Assembly: GCA_947426875.1 (NCBI GenBank)
Contig: CANEFU010000063.1
Location: 1-6,820 of the forward strand
DNA: 6,820 nucleotides
Source of the DNA: an uncultured Clostridium sp.
GTDB lineage: Bacteria; Bacillota; Clostridia; TANB77; CAG-508
Direction of reading: 5' to 3'
The notes below the pieces were generated by a model. It was not told where the DNA came from. It did no database searches and saw only the letters and a list, made by a program, of their open reading frames with translations. The translations under genes were made by a program, and so were the position numbers. This document shows, piece after piece, positions 1-5,922 of this stretch; the stretch's first letter is position 1; each line of letters opens with the position of its first letter.

Positions 1-535
1 TTATTTCTTCCTTTTTGTTTTCATACGTATATTCTTTTATGACAAATCCATCTTGAATAATTTCTATTTTATGAATTCCCTTCTTATCTTCTTTTGTTGT
101 TATAGTGATGGTTGCTGAATCATTATTATCTGTCATTCGTGTATCTATACTTAATTCTGGAAATACTAAATCTTTTTCTTTTCCTATATATTCTCCTATT
201 TTGGGAACACTTCTATCTAAACTAAAGGCATATCCATCTACAATTGCAATGTCTCCTTTTATTTTGCTACCTTCTAGATTTGTTTTTACAAATTCGTCCA
301 AAAATGCATCTTGATTGTATTTTATATTGATTCTCTTTTCTATTCCTGCATCTATTAGTACTAGTGATAATTTTTCTCTAGCTTCTGCTATTTTATGTTC
401 TTCTTTAGCTTTTGTTGCTCTTGTGATAATTCCATTTTCTCCTAGTAGTGTTTCTATTGCAATTCCTGCTAAAATTAATAGAACAATAATTGTAATAACT
501 AGTGCTATTAGTGTGATTCCTCTCTGTTTCCCCAT
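1..535 (-). CDS. Type IV pilin-like / prepilin N-terminal methylation-type protein (3' end outside window)
   Basis: Reading the minus strand from the ATG at 535-533 gives 178 codons with no stop up to the window edge, so the C-terminus is missing. The N-terminus is MGKQRG followed by ITLIALVITIIVLLILAG, which is the class III signal pattern: a short basic leader, a Gly at residue 6 as likely prepilin-peptidase cleavage site, then a hydrophobic helix (residues 7-27). The usual Glu at mature position 5 is Ala here (residue 11). After the helix comes a charged segment with ENGIITRA (33-40), then a soluble domain. Its end (about 136-178) alternates polar and beta-type residues (SATITITT, then HKIEIIQDG), suggesting an Ig-like or other beta-sandwich fold; that is inference. 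The start is supported by GAAGGGAAAG at 541-550 and a promoter just upstream. Likely a membrane- or surface-located pilin-like protein; its exact role is unknown. Confidence 0.8.
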   Translation of the reverse strand, partial: MGKQRGITLIALVITIIVLLILAGIAIETLLGENGIITRATKAKEEHKIAEAREKLSLVLIDAGIEKRINIKYNQDAFLDEFVKTNLEGSKIKGDIAIVDGYAFSLDRSVPKIGEYIGKEKDLVFPELSIDTRMTDNNDSATITITTKEDKKGIHKIEIIQDGFVIKEYTYENKKEEI

Positions 536-564
536 TTTTTCTTTCCCTTCTTTTGTTTTTCTTC

Positions 565-593
565 ATTATATTTGGGGGCAAGAGTATTTACAA
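565..593 (-). promoter_or_regulatory. Sigma-A-type promoter for the pilin-like gene
   Basis: On the minus strand, TTGTAA (593-588) is followed by exactly 17 bases and a perfect TATAAT (570-565). The start codon is about 30 bases downstream of the -10 box, which leaves room for a short leader carrying the GAAGGGAAAG ribosome binding site. The promoter lies downstream of the smc terminator hairpin, so the pilin-like gene looks like its own transcription unit. Confidence 0.7.
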
Positions 594-654
594 TGTTTTT
601 TCCTGTTTTTACTATTATCTTTTTTACATAACGCTTATCCTGTTTTTATAACGA

Positions 655-690
655 AAAGAACAGGCTAAACGTTGATGTTCCGCCTGTTTT
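655..690 (-). terminator. Rho-independent terminator after smc
   Basis: On the minus strand AACAGGC (688-682) pairs perfectly with GCCTGTT (665-659) across a 16-base loop, followed by a broken T-rich tail (CTTTTCGTTAT). The hairpin starts six bases after the smc TAG stop, the usual position for an intrinsic terminator. The tail is interrupted by C and G and the loop is fairly long, so it may be of moderate strength. Confidence 0.6.
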
Positions 691-693
691 CTT

Positions 694-3246
694 CTAATCT
701 CTATTTAGTTTCATAGACAATAATTTGGAAATACCATTTTCCTCCATTGTTACACCATATACTGTATCAGCTGCTTCCATTGTTCCTTTTCTATGAGTTA
801 TTACTAAGAATTGTGTATCTTTTGAAAATTTCTTTAAATATTCAGCAAATCGGTATACATTGACATCATCTAATGCCGCTTCAATTTCATCTAACACACA
901 AAATGGTGCTGGATTAATTTTTAAAATAGCAAATAGTAATGCAATCGCTGTAAAAGCTTTTTCCCCTCCTGATAACAACATCATATTTTGTAGTTTCTTT
1001 CCTGGTGGTTGCACCGCTATATCAATTCCACATTCTAATATGTTTTCTTCGTCTTCTAATTTTAGAGAGGCATTTCCTCCACCAAATAGTTCTCTAAATA
1101 CTTCTTCAAAATTCTTATTGATAATTTCAAATTTTGTTTTGAATTGCTCTTTCATTGTTTTGGTCATATCTGCAATAATGTTTCTTAATTTCGTCATGGT
1201 ATCTTCTAAATCAACTCTTTGCTCACACATGAAGTCATATCTTTCTCTCATCGTTTTATACTCTTCAATAGCATCTACATTAACGCTTCCCAATTCTCTG
1301 ATTTCTGCTCTTAAATGATTTACTCTTTTTTGGGTTACCGCTACATTGTCTGGCTTCTTATACTCTCCTACTGTATTCGGTGTTAATTCATATTCTTCCC
1401 ACATTTTGTTAATAATACTATTGATATCTTCTTCTAACTTTGTTTTCTTGACATCTATTTTTACAATTTGAGCTTTTAATTCTTCTATGATATTAAACTT
1501 ACTACTAATTTCCTCTTCTTGTTTTGACAATTTCTCATTTTTGTCTATCCTTGTTTTCTTTAGTTCTTCAATTTTAGTCCCGCTATTTTGTACTTCTTCT
1601 TTGATTTTTGCTATTTTATCATTGATTTCTTTAATAGAATTTTCCAATTCAAAGTTATCATGTGTAATTTGCTCAATTTGATTTTTTTTGTTTTCAATGC
1701 TTTTATTCGCACTTTCCATTTCCATGTCAATTCTTTCCTGAATTTCCTCTATAGAGGCTTCACTTTCATCAAAAGAAGATACAGATATTTTTAAGTTGGT
1801 AATATCAAAATTCAAATCATCTACTTGTTTTTGATTATCTTTATTTAGTTCTGCAAATTCTGAAATAATTTTGGTTAGCTTTTCTGTTTCTTCTGTTAAT
1901 TCCTGCATTTCTTGCTTAATTTTTTCTTTGTTTTCCATCGCCTCTTGTTTTTGTTTTTCTAAGCTCTCTTGCTCTTCTTTCAATTTGTTTAATCGAGTTT
2001 CTATTTTGGCAATGTTTTCGTCAATCGCTACCACTTTCTGCTTTTCTGTTGCATAAGTAATATCAATTTCTTGTAATTCTCTTTCTAAACTAGTTGCATT
2101 TTCTAAGGTATCTTGTGTGGATTCCTCATATTCTTGTTTTTCTTTTTCTAGTTTTTCAATTTTTACTTTTAAATTTTTGATATCTTTTTCTAGCTTTTCA
2201 ATTTCTCTTCCTCTTCCCAAAATATTAACCGTTTTCTTTGCAACTGAACCTCCTGTAATACTTCCAGAAGCATTTATAACATCTCCTTCTACGGTTATAA
2301 TGCGGAAGGAATAACCATTTTGTTTTGCTACTTTAATAGCTGTATCCATATTATCTACAATGACGGTTCTTCCTAGTAAACTAATTACTATTGATTCATA
2401 TTTTTTGTTGAATTTAATTAAGTCTGAGGCAATTCCTATTAATCCTTTTTCATTTCCTTTGATTTTATCTAATTTTTTCCCTTTTACAGAGGCAATTGGT
2501 AAAAAAGAAGCTCTTCCTAAATTATTTTTTCTTAGATGCTCTACCAGTTTTTTAGCATCTTCTTCCGTTTCTGTTACAATATTTTGTAGACTTGCTCCTA
2601 AACACATTTCAATTGCTGTTTGATAGGATTCTGGTACTTCAATGACATTAGCCAATACGCCATGCATTCCTTTTCCTAATTCCTTTATTGTTTCACAGTC
2701 TTTTAAAAGTGATTTTACACTTTTAATGTAACCTTCTTTTTCTTTCTCAGTTTCCATTAGAAATTTTAATTTTGATTCTTTTATTCTCATTTCACTTTGA
2801 TAGTTATGAATCGTATTTTGATATTGGTCAATTTTCTTGTCTGCTTCCTCTTTTATGTGATTAATCTCTTCCATTGCCTTTACTACTTTATTTCTTTTAC
2901 TATCGATTTCATAGAAACCTTTTGCTATTTCTTCTTTTTGAAGTCTAGTACTATCTAACTCTGAAATATAATTTACTATTTCGTTTTTAATTTGATTTTG
3001 TCTTTTTTGGTCATTTTCATAGTTAATATCTTGTGTATGGCTGTCTGCCTGCAATTCATACTTTTTATCTGTATTTTTTTCTACTTGTGCCTTATAACCT
3101 TCTATTTCTAATTCTTTAGCAGATAGTTTTTTCGTTATTTCGGCAAGTTCTTCTTCTTTTTCTTGTAGCTCTTTTTCAAATTTCTCTTTGTTTTGTTTTA
3201 AATTTGTTCTTTTCTCTTCTTTTTGCTTCTTCAATTTCTTTTTCAA
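694..3246 (-). CDS. smc: SMC C-terminal half: coiled coil, hinge and C-terminal ATPase head
   Basis: This frame of 850 codons starts, if translated independently, at a TTG (3246-3244), but true reading probably enters from the upstream frame near 3222. Residues 9-180 are coiled coil. The hinge spans about 192-335, with the glycine-rich GSITGGS at 328-334 as in SMC hinge domains. A second coiled coil runs to about 690. The C-terminal head carries the ABC signature LLSGGEK at 757-763, Walker B with the catalytic Glu in CVLDEIEAALDD (about 783-794), and the switch His in VITHRKG (about 815-821). It ends TAG at 696-694, immediately before a terminator hairpin. All C-terminal head motifs are intact, so the downstream frame appears to be under selection or only recently separated. 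It needs the N-terminal half to make a working ATPase site. Confidence 0.9.
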   Translation of the reverse strand: MKKKLKKQKEEKRTNLKQNKEKFEKELQEKEEELAEITKKLSAKELEIEGYKAQVEKNTDKKYELQADSHTQDINYENDQKRQNQIKNEIVNYISELDSTRLQKEEIAKGFYEIDSKRNKVVKAMEEINHIKEEADKKIDQYQNTIHNYQSEMRIKESKLKFLMETEKEKEGYIKSVKSLLKDCETIKELGKGMHGVLANVIEVPESYQTAIEMCLGASLQNIVTETEEDAKKLVEHLRKNNLGRASFLPIASVKGKKLDKIKGNEKGLIGIASDLIKFNKKYESIVISLLGRTVIVDNMDTAIKVAKQNGYSFRIITVEGDVINASGSITGGSVAKKTVNILGRGREIEKLEKDIKNLKVKIEKLEKEKQEYEESTQDTLENATSLERELQEIDITYATEKQKVVAIDENIAKIETRLNKLKEEQESLEKQKQEAMENKEKIKQEMQELTEETEKLTKIISEFAELNKDNQKQVDDLNFDITNLKISVSSFDESEASIEEIQERIDMEMESANKSIENKKNQIEQITHDNFELENSIKEINDKIAKIKEEVQNSGTKIEELKKTRIDKNEKLSKQEEEISSKFNIIEELKAQIVKIDVKKTKLEEDINSIINKMWEEYELTPNTVGEYKKPDNVAVTQKRVNHLRAEIRELGSVNVDAIEEYKTMRERYDFMCEQRVDLEDTMTKLRNIIADMTKTMKEQFKTKFEIINKNFEEVFRELFGGGNASLKLEDEENILECGIDIAVQPPGKKLQNMMLLSGGEKAFTAIALLFAILKINPAPFCVLDEIEAALDDVNVYRFAEYLKKFSKDTQFLVITHRKGTMEAADTVYGVTMEENGISKLLSMKLNRD

Positions 3247-4207
3247 ATCTTTCCTTATTTTCGGTATTATTATGAATTCTTGTAGTCGCTACATTGATAT
3301 CTGAATTCAGCATTTCAATTTCTTTTTGACTAGCAAAACCTAGATTTGACATCTCTTCTATCTGGTTTGTTATACTATCTATTTGTATTTTTAATTCTTC
3401 TTTTAAATTTTTAATTCTTTCTAACTTTTCTTCCTCTTCTTTACACTGTGTCGTATAAATCTCTTCATCCTTTACAATTTCTTCTAAACTAGCTTTATAT
3501 TTTTCAATATTGTATAAAAATAATCCTATTTCTATGCTTTTTAATTCTTCTTTTAAGTTTAGATATTTTTTTGCTTTTTCAGATTGTGCCTTTAGTGGCT
3601 CTATATTACTTTCTATTTCTGCTAAGATGTCATTAATTCTAAGTAGATTTAATTTTGTATGCTCTAATTTTTTTTCACTTTCAGCTTTTCTTACTCTATA
3701 TTTTACAATCCCCGCTGCTTCTTCAAAAATGTGTCTTCTATCTTCCGATTTGTTACTTAATATTTCATCAATTTTACCTTGTCCAATAATAGAGTATCCG
3801 TCTTTTCCAATTCCTGTATCCATAAATAATTCTAATACATCTTTTAACCTACATGGTACTTTGTTGATAAAATATCCTGTTTCCCCGCTTCGGTATATTT
3901 TTCTGGTTACTGTTACTTCTGTATATTCAATTGGCAAGCCCCCATCACTATTTTCAAATACTAAAGAAGCTTCTGCAAATCCTAAAGATTTCCTATTTTG
4001 CGTTCCTGCAAATATGATGTCTAAGGATTTCGCTCCTCTTAATGATTTCATGCTTTGCTCTCCAAGTACCCATCTAATACTGTCTGATATATTACTTTTT
4101 CCTGAACCGTTTGGTCCTATTACTCCTGTTATTCCTGGTCTGAATTCTAGTACGGTTTTATCTGCAAATGATTTGAAGCCTTGTAATTCTAATCTTTTTA
4201 AATACAT
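3176..4207 (-). CDS. smc: SMC N-terminal half: ATPase head part with Walker A and start of coiled coil
   Basis: This frame of 343 codons begins MYLKRLELQGFKSFADKT, the standard SMC N-terminus. The Walker A P-loop GPNGSGKS is at residues 31-38, followed by IRWVLGEQS (44-52), characteristic of SMC. The Q-loop GQGKIDEIL is at 142-150, and the RRHIFEEAAGI segment marks the end of the head. From about residue 170 the protein is charged, Glu/Lys-rich coiled coil. The last 15 or so residues (REKNKFKTKQREI and just before) are probably out of frame and not native. The ATG start is well supported: AGGTGA at 4219-4214 lies six bases upstream. The frame ends at TGA (3178-3176) and overlaps the downstream smc frame by 71 bases. 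On its own this half has no signature motif or Walker B, so it could not form a complete ATPase head. Confidence 0.9.
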   Translation of the reverse strand: MYLKRLELQGFKSFADKTVLEFRPGITGVIGPNGSGKSNISDSIRWVLGEQSMKSLRGAKSLDIIFAGTQNRKSLGFAEASLVFENSDGGLPIEYTEVTVTRKIYRSGETGYFINKVPCRLKDVLELFMDTGIGKDGYSIIGQGKIDEILSNKSEDRRHIFEEAAGIVKYRVRKAESEKKLEHTKLNLLRINDILAEIESNIEPLKAQSEKAKKYLNLKEELKSIEIGLFLYNIEKYKASLEEIVKDEEIYTTQCKEEEEKLERIKNLKEELKIQIDSITNQIEEMSNLGFASQKEIEMLNSDINVATTRIHNNTENKERFEKEIEEAKRREKNKFKTKQREI

Positions 4208-4228
4208 TTATTATCACCTAAGCCTAAG

Positions 4229-4257
4229 TTTATACTATTTTTGCTTTTTTGTAAAGA
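4229..4257 (-). promoter_or_regulatory. Possible weak promoter upstream of smc
   Basis: In the 58-base gap between the HTH gene and smc, TATAAA (4234-4229) could be a -10 box. A TTTACA lies 15 bases upstream (4255-4250) and a poorer TCTTTA 17 bases upstream (4257-4252). Neither spacing and match is ideal, and smc could equally be read through from the strong promoter of the HTH gene, since no terminator is seen between them. Confidence 0.3.
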
Positions 4258-4265
4258 CTTCTTTT

Positions 4266-4598
4266 TTATACAAATTTCGCACCAGATACTATTTTAGCTA
4301 TATTATAAATCAAACGTTGTTTTGCAGGTGTACAGTTAAGCAATGTTTCATATAACTCTTTATCTAAATAATTGGGTGCATCTGTTATTGTTCCTCCTAT
4401 TAAATATTCTAAACTTGTTCCCAACGCTTTGCTAATTTGTGCTAATCTCTTTAGGTTTACTTGCGAAGAACCTCTTTCTATTCTACTTATATAAGCTGTT
4501 GCCACATCAATTTCCTCAGATAATCTTTCTTGAGACCATCCTCTTCCTCTTCTAGCATCTCTTATTCTTTCTCCTATTATTTTATAATCAATTTCCAT
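4266..4598 (-). CDS. Small Xre-family helix-turn-helix transcriptional regulator
   Basis: A protein of 110 residues with one HTH_3/Xre-type domain over residues 6-68. It reads IGERIRDARRGRGWSQERL, then the recognition region VATAYISRIERGSS, then NLKRLAQISKALGTSLEYL, which closes the five-helix bundle. These features match the Cro/C1/SinR-like family, which binds short palindromic operators as dimers. The remaining 40 residues (LDKELYETLLNCTPAKQRL and on) look helical and may serve dimerisation; no enzymatic or ligand-binding domain is seen. The ATG start is firmly placed by AGGAAGTGAT at 4611-4602, one mismatch from the ideal anti-rRNA sequence, and by a strong promoter just upstream. smc follows after 58 bases on the same strand without a terminator, so the two may be co-transcribed. 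Targets are unknown; autoregulation is common in this family but is not shown here. Confidence 0.85.
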   Translation of the reverse strand: MEIDYKIIGERIRDARRGRGWSQERLSEEIDVATAYISRIERGSSQVNLKRLAQISKALGTSLEYLIGGTITDAPNYLDKELYETLLNCTPAKQRLIYNIAKIVSGAKFV

Positions 4599-4622
4599 AC
4601 TATCACTTCCTTTTCATAAGTA

Positions 4623-4651
4623 AATATAACATCATGAGTTCTATTTGTCAA
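4623..4651 (-). promoter_or_regulatory. Strong sigma-A promoter for the HTH regulator (and possibly smc)
   Basis: On the minus strand a perfect -35 box TTGACA (4651-4646) is followed by a 17-base spacer and TATATT (4628-4623), five of six matches to the -10 consensus. The -10 box is about 25 bases from the ATG, so the leader would be very short and begin just before the ribosome binding site. The spacer contains the self-complementary hexamer TCATGA, a possible operator position for an autoregulating Xre protein; this last point is speculative. Confidence 0.8.
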
Positions 4652-4702
4652 TATGTTTTTGGAATTAATATGTAAAATTTTATTCAACTGTTGCAGTATA
4701 GT

Positions 4703-4743
4703 TAAAATAAGGATTTGGGGACGGCCCCCAAATCCTTATTTTA
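4703..4743 (-). terminator. Perfect 18-bp hairpin with GGGGACGG core; likely terminator of the ABC importer operon
   Basis: An inverted repeat with 18 perfectly paired bases (4703-4720 with 4726-4743) and a 5-base loop (ACGGC). One arm reads AAAATAAGGATTTGGGG. Because the stem begins with A-rich and ends with T-rich sequence on either strand, it could stop transcription in both directions. It overlaps the end of the binding-protein gene, whose TAA stop (4738-4736) lies inside the stem. The core TTTGGGGACGG (4714-4724) is identical to a core in the larger inverted repeat at 5765-5917, so this may also be a short member of the same repeat family. Confidence 0.7.
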
Positions 4744-5743
4744 TTGCTTTTTCTGCATATTCGTTATTGATAATTTTTTCATAAGGTGCTTTTTCTTTTA
4801 GTTCTCCTGCCATTGTCATTACTTCTTCTAATCGATGATAGACTTCTTCTTTTAATACAGGTGTATCATTCCAAGCATCTATGTTTTTATAATTTTGTAA
4901 TACCGTTGCTAATAATTCTACATCGGTATCTGGGAAAAAGCTTTGTATTGCTTCTGCTATTTCTTTTGCACTATGTTCTTTTACCCATTGTTGTCCTTTG
5001 TAAATTGCATTGGTAAATTTTTGAATGGTTTCTTCATTGTTTTCTATATAGCTTTTCTTTGTAAAATAAGCCGTGTATGGAATTTCTCCAGCTGCTTCTC
5101 CTACAGATGCTACTACATATCCTTTTCCTTCGTTTTGCGTTAAGGATGCTGTTGGTTCAAATAAGGTAACATAGTCCGCATTTCCACTTGCAAAAGCCCC
5201 TGCCATTAGGTCAAATTTAATACTGTCATCTAATGTTGTGTCTTTTTGTGGGTCTATTCCATTTTTCTTAAGTACATATTCTAGTGTCATATAGGGTACC
5301 CCGCCTTTTCTTCCTGGTATGACGGTTTTCCCTTTCAAATCTTGCCAATTAAAATTATCAGTTTGATTTCTTGCTACTAAAAAGGAACCATCTTTTTTGG
5401 TCATTTGTGCAAATACTTGGCAATAATCTTCTTTTCCTTCATTATAGACATAGATAGATGCTTCTGGTCCTGCAAATCCAATATCACATTGTTCTGCTAA
5501 AACTGCTGTCATAACAGCATCTGCTCCCTGTCCTGTTGTTAACTCTATATCCATTCCGTTTTCTTTAAAATATCCATTATTGATAGCCACATATTGTGGT
5601 GCGTAAAATACAGAACGCGTTACTTCATTAACTTTAATAGTTTTTAATTCTTGATGATTTTTATTTTTTTGATTAATAACAATTCCTACTATGCTAAATA
5701 ACACAGCTAAAACAATTATGCTTATAATAACTTTCTTCTTCAA
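4736..5743 (-). CDS. ABC transporter substrate-binding protein, NMT1/THI5-SsuA-like
   Basis: A protein of 335 residues. Residues 5-24 form a hydrophobic signal or anchor segment after MKKK. The mature part has the NMT1/SsuA-like pattern: FYAPQYVAINNGYFKENGM (46-64), in which a short-lived 'ligand-binding, invading organism' style YVA..GYF..G motif is typical, then GQGADAVMTAVLAEQCDIGF (71-90) and the GPEASIYVY stretch. These proteins deliver sulfonates, nitrate, taurine or the thiamine precursor HMP; the substrate here cannot be assigned. No lipobox Cys is present: the segment reads FSIVGIV with Ile where Cys might be, and the first Cys is residue 86. The start is TTG (5743-5741); it is supported by AAGGAGG at 5757-5751 with a 7-base spacer, and no in-frame ATG fits that site. 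It is the last gene of the importer operon, separated from the permease by an inverted-repeat element. Confidence 0.88.
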   Translation of the reverse strand: MKKKVIISIIVLAVLFSIVGIVINQKNKNHQELKTIKVNEVTRSVFYAPQYVAINNGYFKENGMDIELTTGQGADAVMTAVLAEQCDIGFAGPEASIYVYNEGKEDYCQVFAQMTKKDGSFLVARNQTDNFNWQDLKGKTVIPGRKGGVPYMTLEYVLKKNGIDPQKDTTLDDSIKFDLMAGAFASGNADYVTLFEPTASLTQNEGKGYVVASVGEAAGEIPYTAYFTKKSYIENNEETIQKFTNAIYKGQQWVKEHSAKEIAEAIQSFFPDTDVELLATVLQNYKNIDAWNDTPVLKEEVYHRLEEVMTMAGELKEKAPYEKIINNEYAEKAIK

Positions 5744-5750
5744 AGTCTTT

Positions 5751-5757
5751 CCTCCTT
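5751..5757 (-). promoter_or_regulatory. Ribosome binding site fixing the TTG start of the substrate-binding protein
   Basis: AAGGAGG on the minus strand is followed seven bases later by TTG, then AAG AAG AAA. This near-ideal site and spacing is the main evidence that the gene starts with TTG. It lies just outside the inverted repeat (5765-5917), so translation initiation need not be masked by the hairpin. Confidence 0.8.
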
Positions 5758-5764
5758 TTTATGA

Positions 5765-5917
5765 TGCTGACTTGGGGAAGAGGATGATTTTGGGGACGGA
5801 GGAAAAAATCATTGTTTTATGAAAGACAAAATGAATATTAGTTGTAAATAACAACGATGATTTTTTCCTCCGTCCCCAAAATCATCCTCCTCCCCTCCCA
5901 ATCATCCTTTGTCAGCA
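5765..5917. repeat. 153-bp inverted-repeat element (MITE/REP-like) between permease and binding-protein genes
   Basis: The element has outer 7-bp ends TGCTGAC (5765-5771) and GTCAGCA (5911-5917). Inside them are a 5-bp pairing (5774-5778 with 5891-5895) and a perfect 33-bp arm pair (5780-5812 with 5857-5889), with the sequence GATGATTTTGGGGACGGAGG in the left arm. Three further pairs follow inside (5814-5816 with 5853-5855). The centre (5817-5852) is AT-rich and holds no reading frame of note. The right side carries about 13 extra unpaired bases (5896-5910 against two on the left), including a second copy of AATCATCCT (5880-5888 and 5900-5908). The element fills nearly all of the 179-base gap between the permease stop and the binding-protein ribosome site. 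Its RNA would form a very stable hairpin in either direction. No transposase is nearby and no clear target-site duplication is seen, so mobile origin is an inference. Confidence 0.75.
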
Positions 5918-5922
5918 AATCT

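Larger units (their letters stand above)
694..4207 (-). pseudogene. smc: Chromosome segregation ATPase SMC, reading frame interrupted by a frameshift
   Basis: Taken together, the two overlapping frames spell one complete bacterial SMC: head with Walker A, coiled coil, hinge, returning coil, then head with signature motif and Walker B. If one base is skipped near 3222, the product is about 1170 residues, close to the usual length of about 1180. SMC forms a homodimer closed by ScpA/ScpB and organises the chromosome for segregation. Moving from the upstream to the downstream frame needs one base removed. Deleting one A from the five-A run at 3224-3220 (minus strand) gives the smooth join EEAKEEKRTNLKQNK within coiled coil. 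Both sides retain well-conserved motifs and no further stop codons, so there is no sign of long decay. This favours a sequencing or assembly indel, or a very recent mutation; recoding is possible but unsupported. Translation start and ribosome binding site are described under the N-terminal half. Confidence 0.85.

Noticed and set aside
105..668. Two adjoining plus-strand frames over the pilin-like gene
   Set aside because: The minus strand carries a class III signal sequence, a ribosome binding site and a promoter, so the plus frames are shadows. Part of the second one runs into the intergenic region and terminator.
860..1318. Plus-strand frame of 152 codons
   Set aside because: It lies wholly opposite the SMC C-terminal head, where conserved ABC motifs show the minus strand is coding.
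4247..4273. TTTGTA/TACAAA pairing at the end of the HTH gene as a terminator
   Set aside because: Only six weak A/T-rich pairs with a loop of mixed sequence and no GC stem; not convincing as a terminator between the HTH gene and smc.
3510..4355. Plus-strand frame of 281 codons antisense to smc and the HTH gene
   Set aside because: It is the shadow of SMC, whose minus-strand product has Walker A and Q-loop motifs. The plus frame has no ribosome binding site worth noting and no recognisable domain.
4786..5143. Plus-strand frames opposite the binding protein
   Set aside because: Low-complexity Leu/Phe-rich translations typical of antisense to Lys/Glu-rich coding; the minus strand has a clear NMT1-like protein.
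5744..5922. A promoter for the binding-protein gene inside the inverted repeat
   Set aside because: I looked for -35/-10 pairs on the minus strand and found only poor combinations without a good TATAAT at 16-18 bases.
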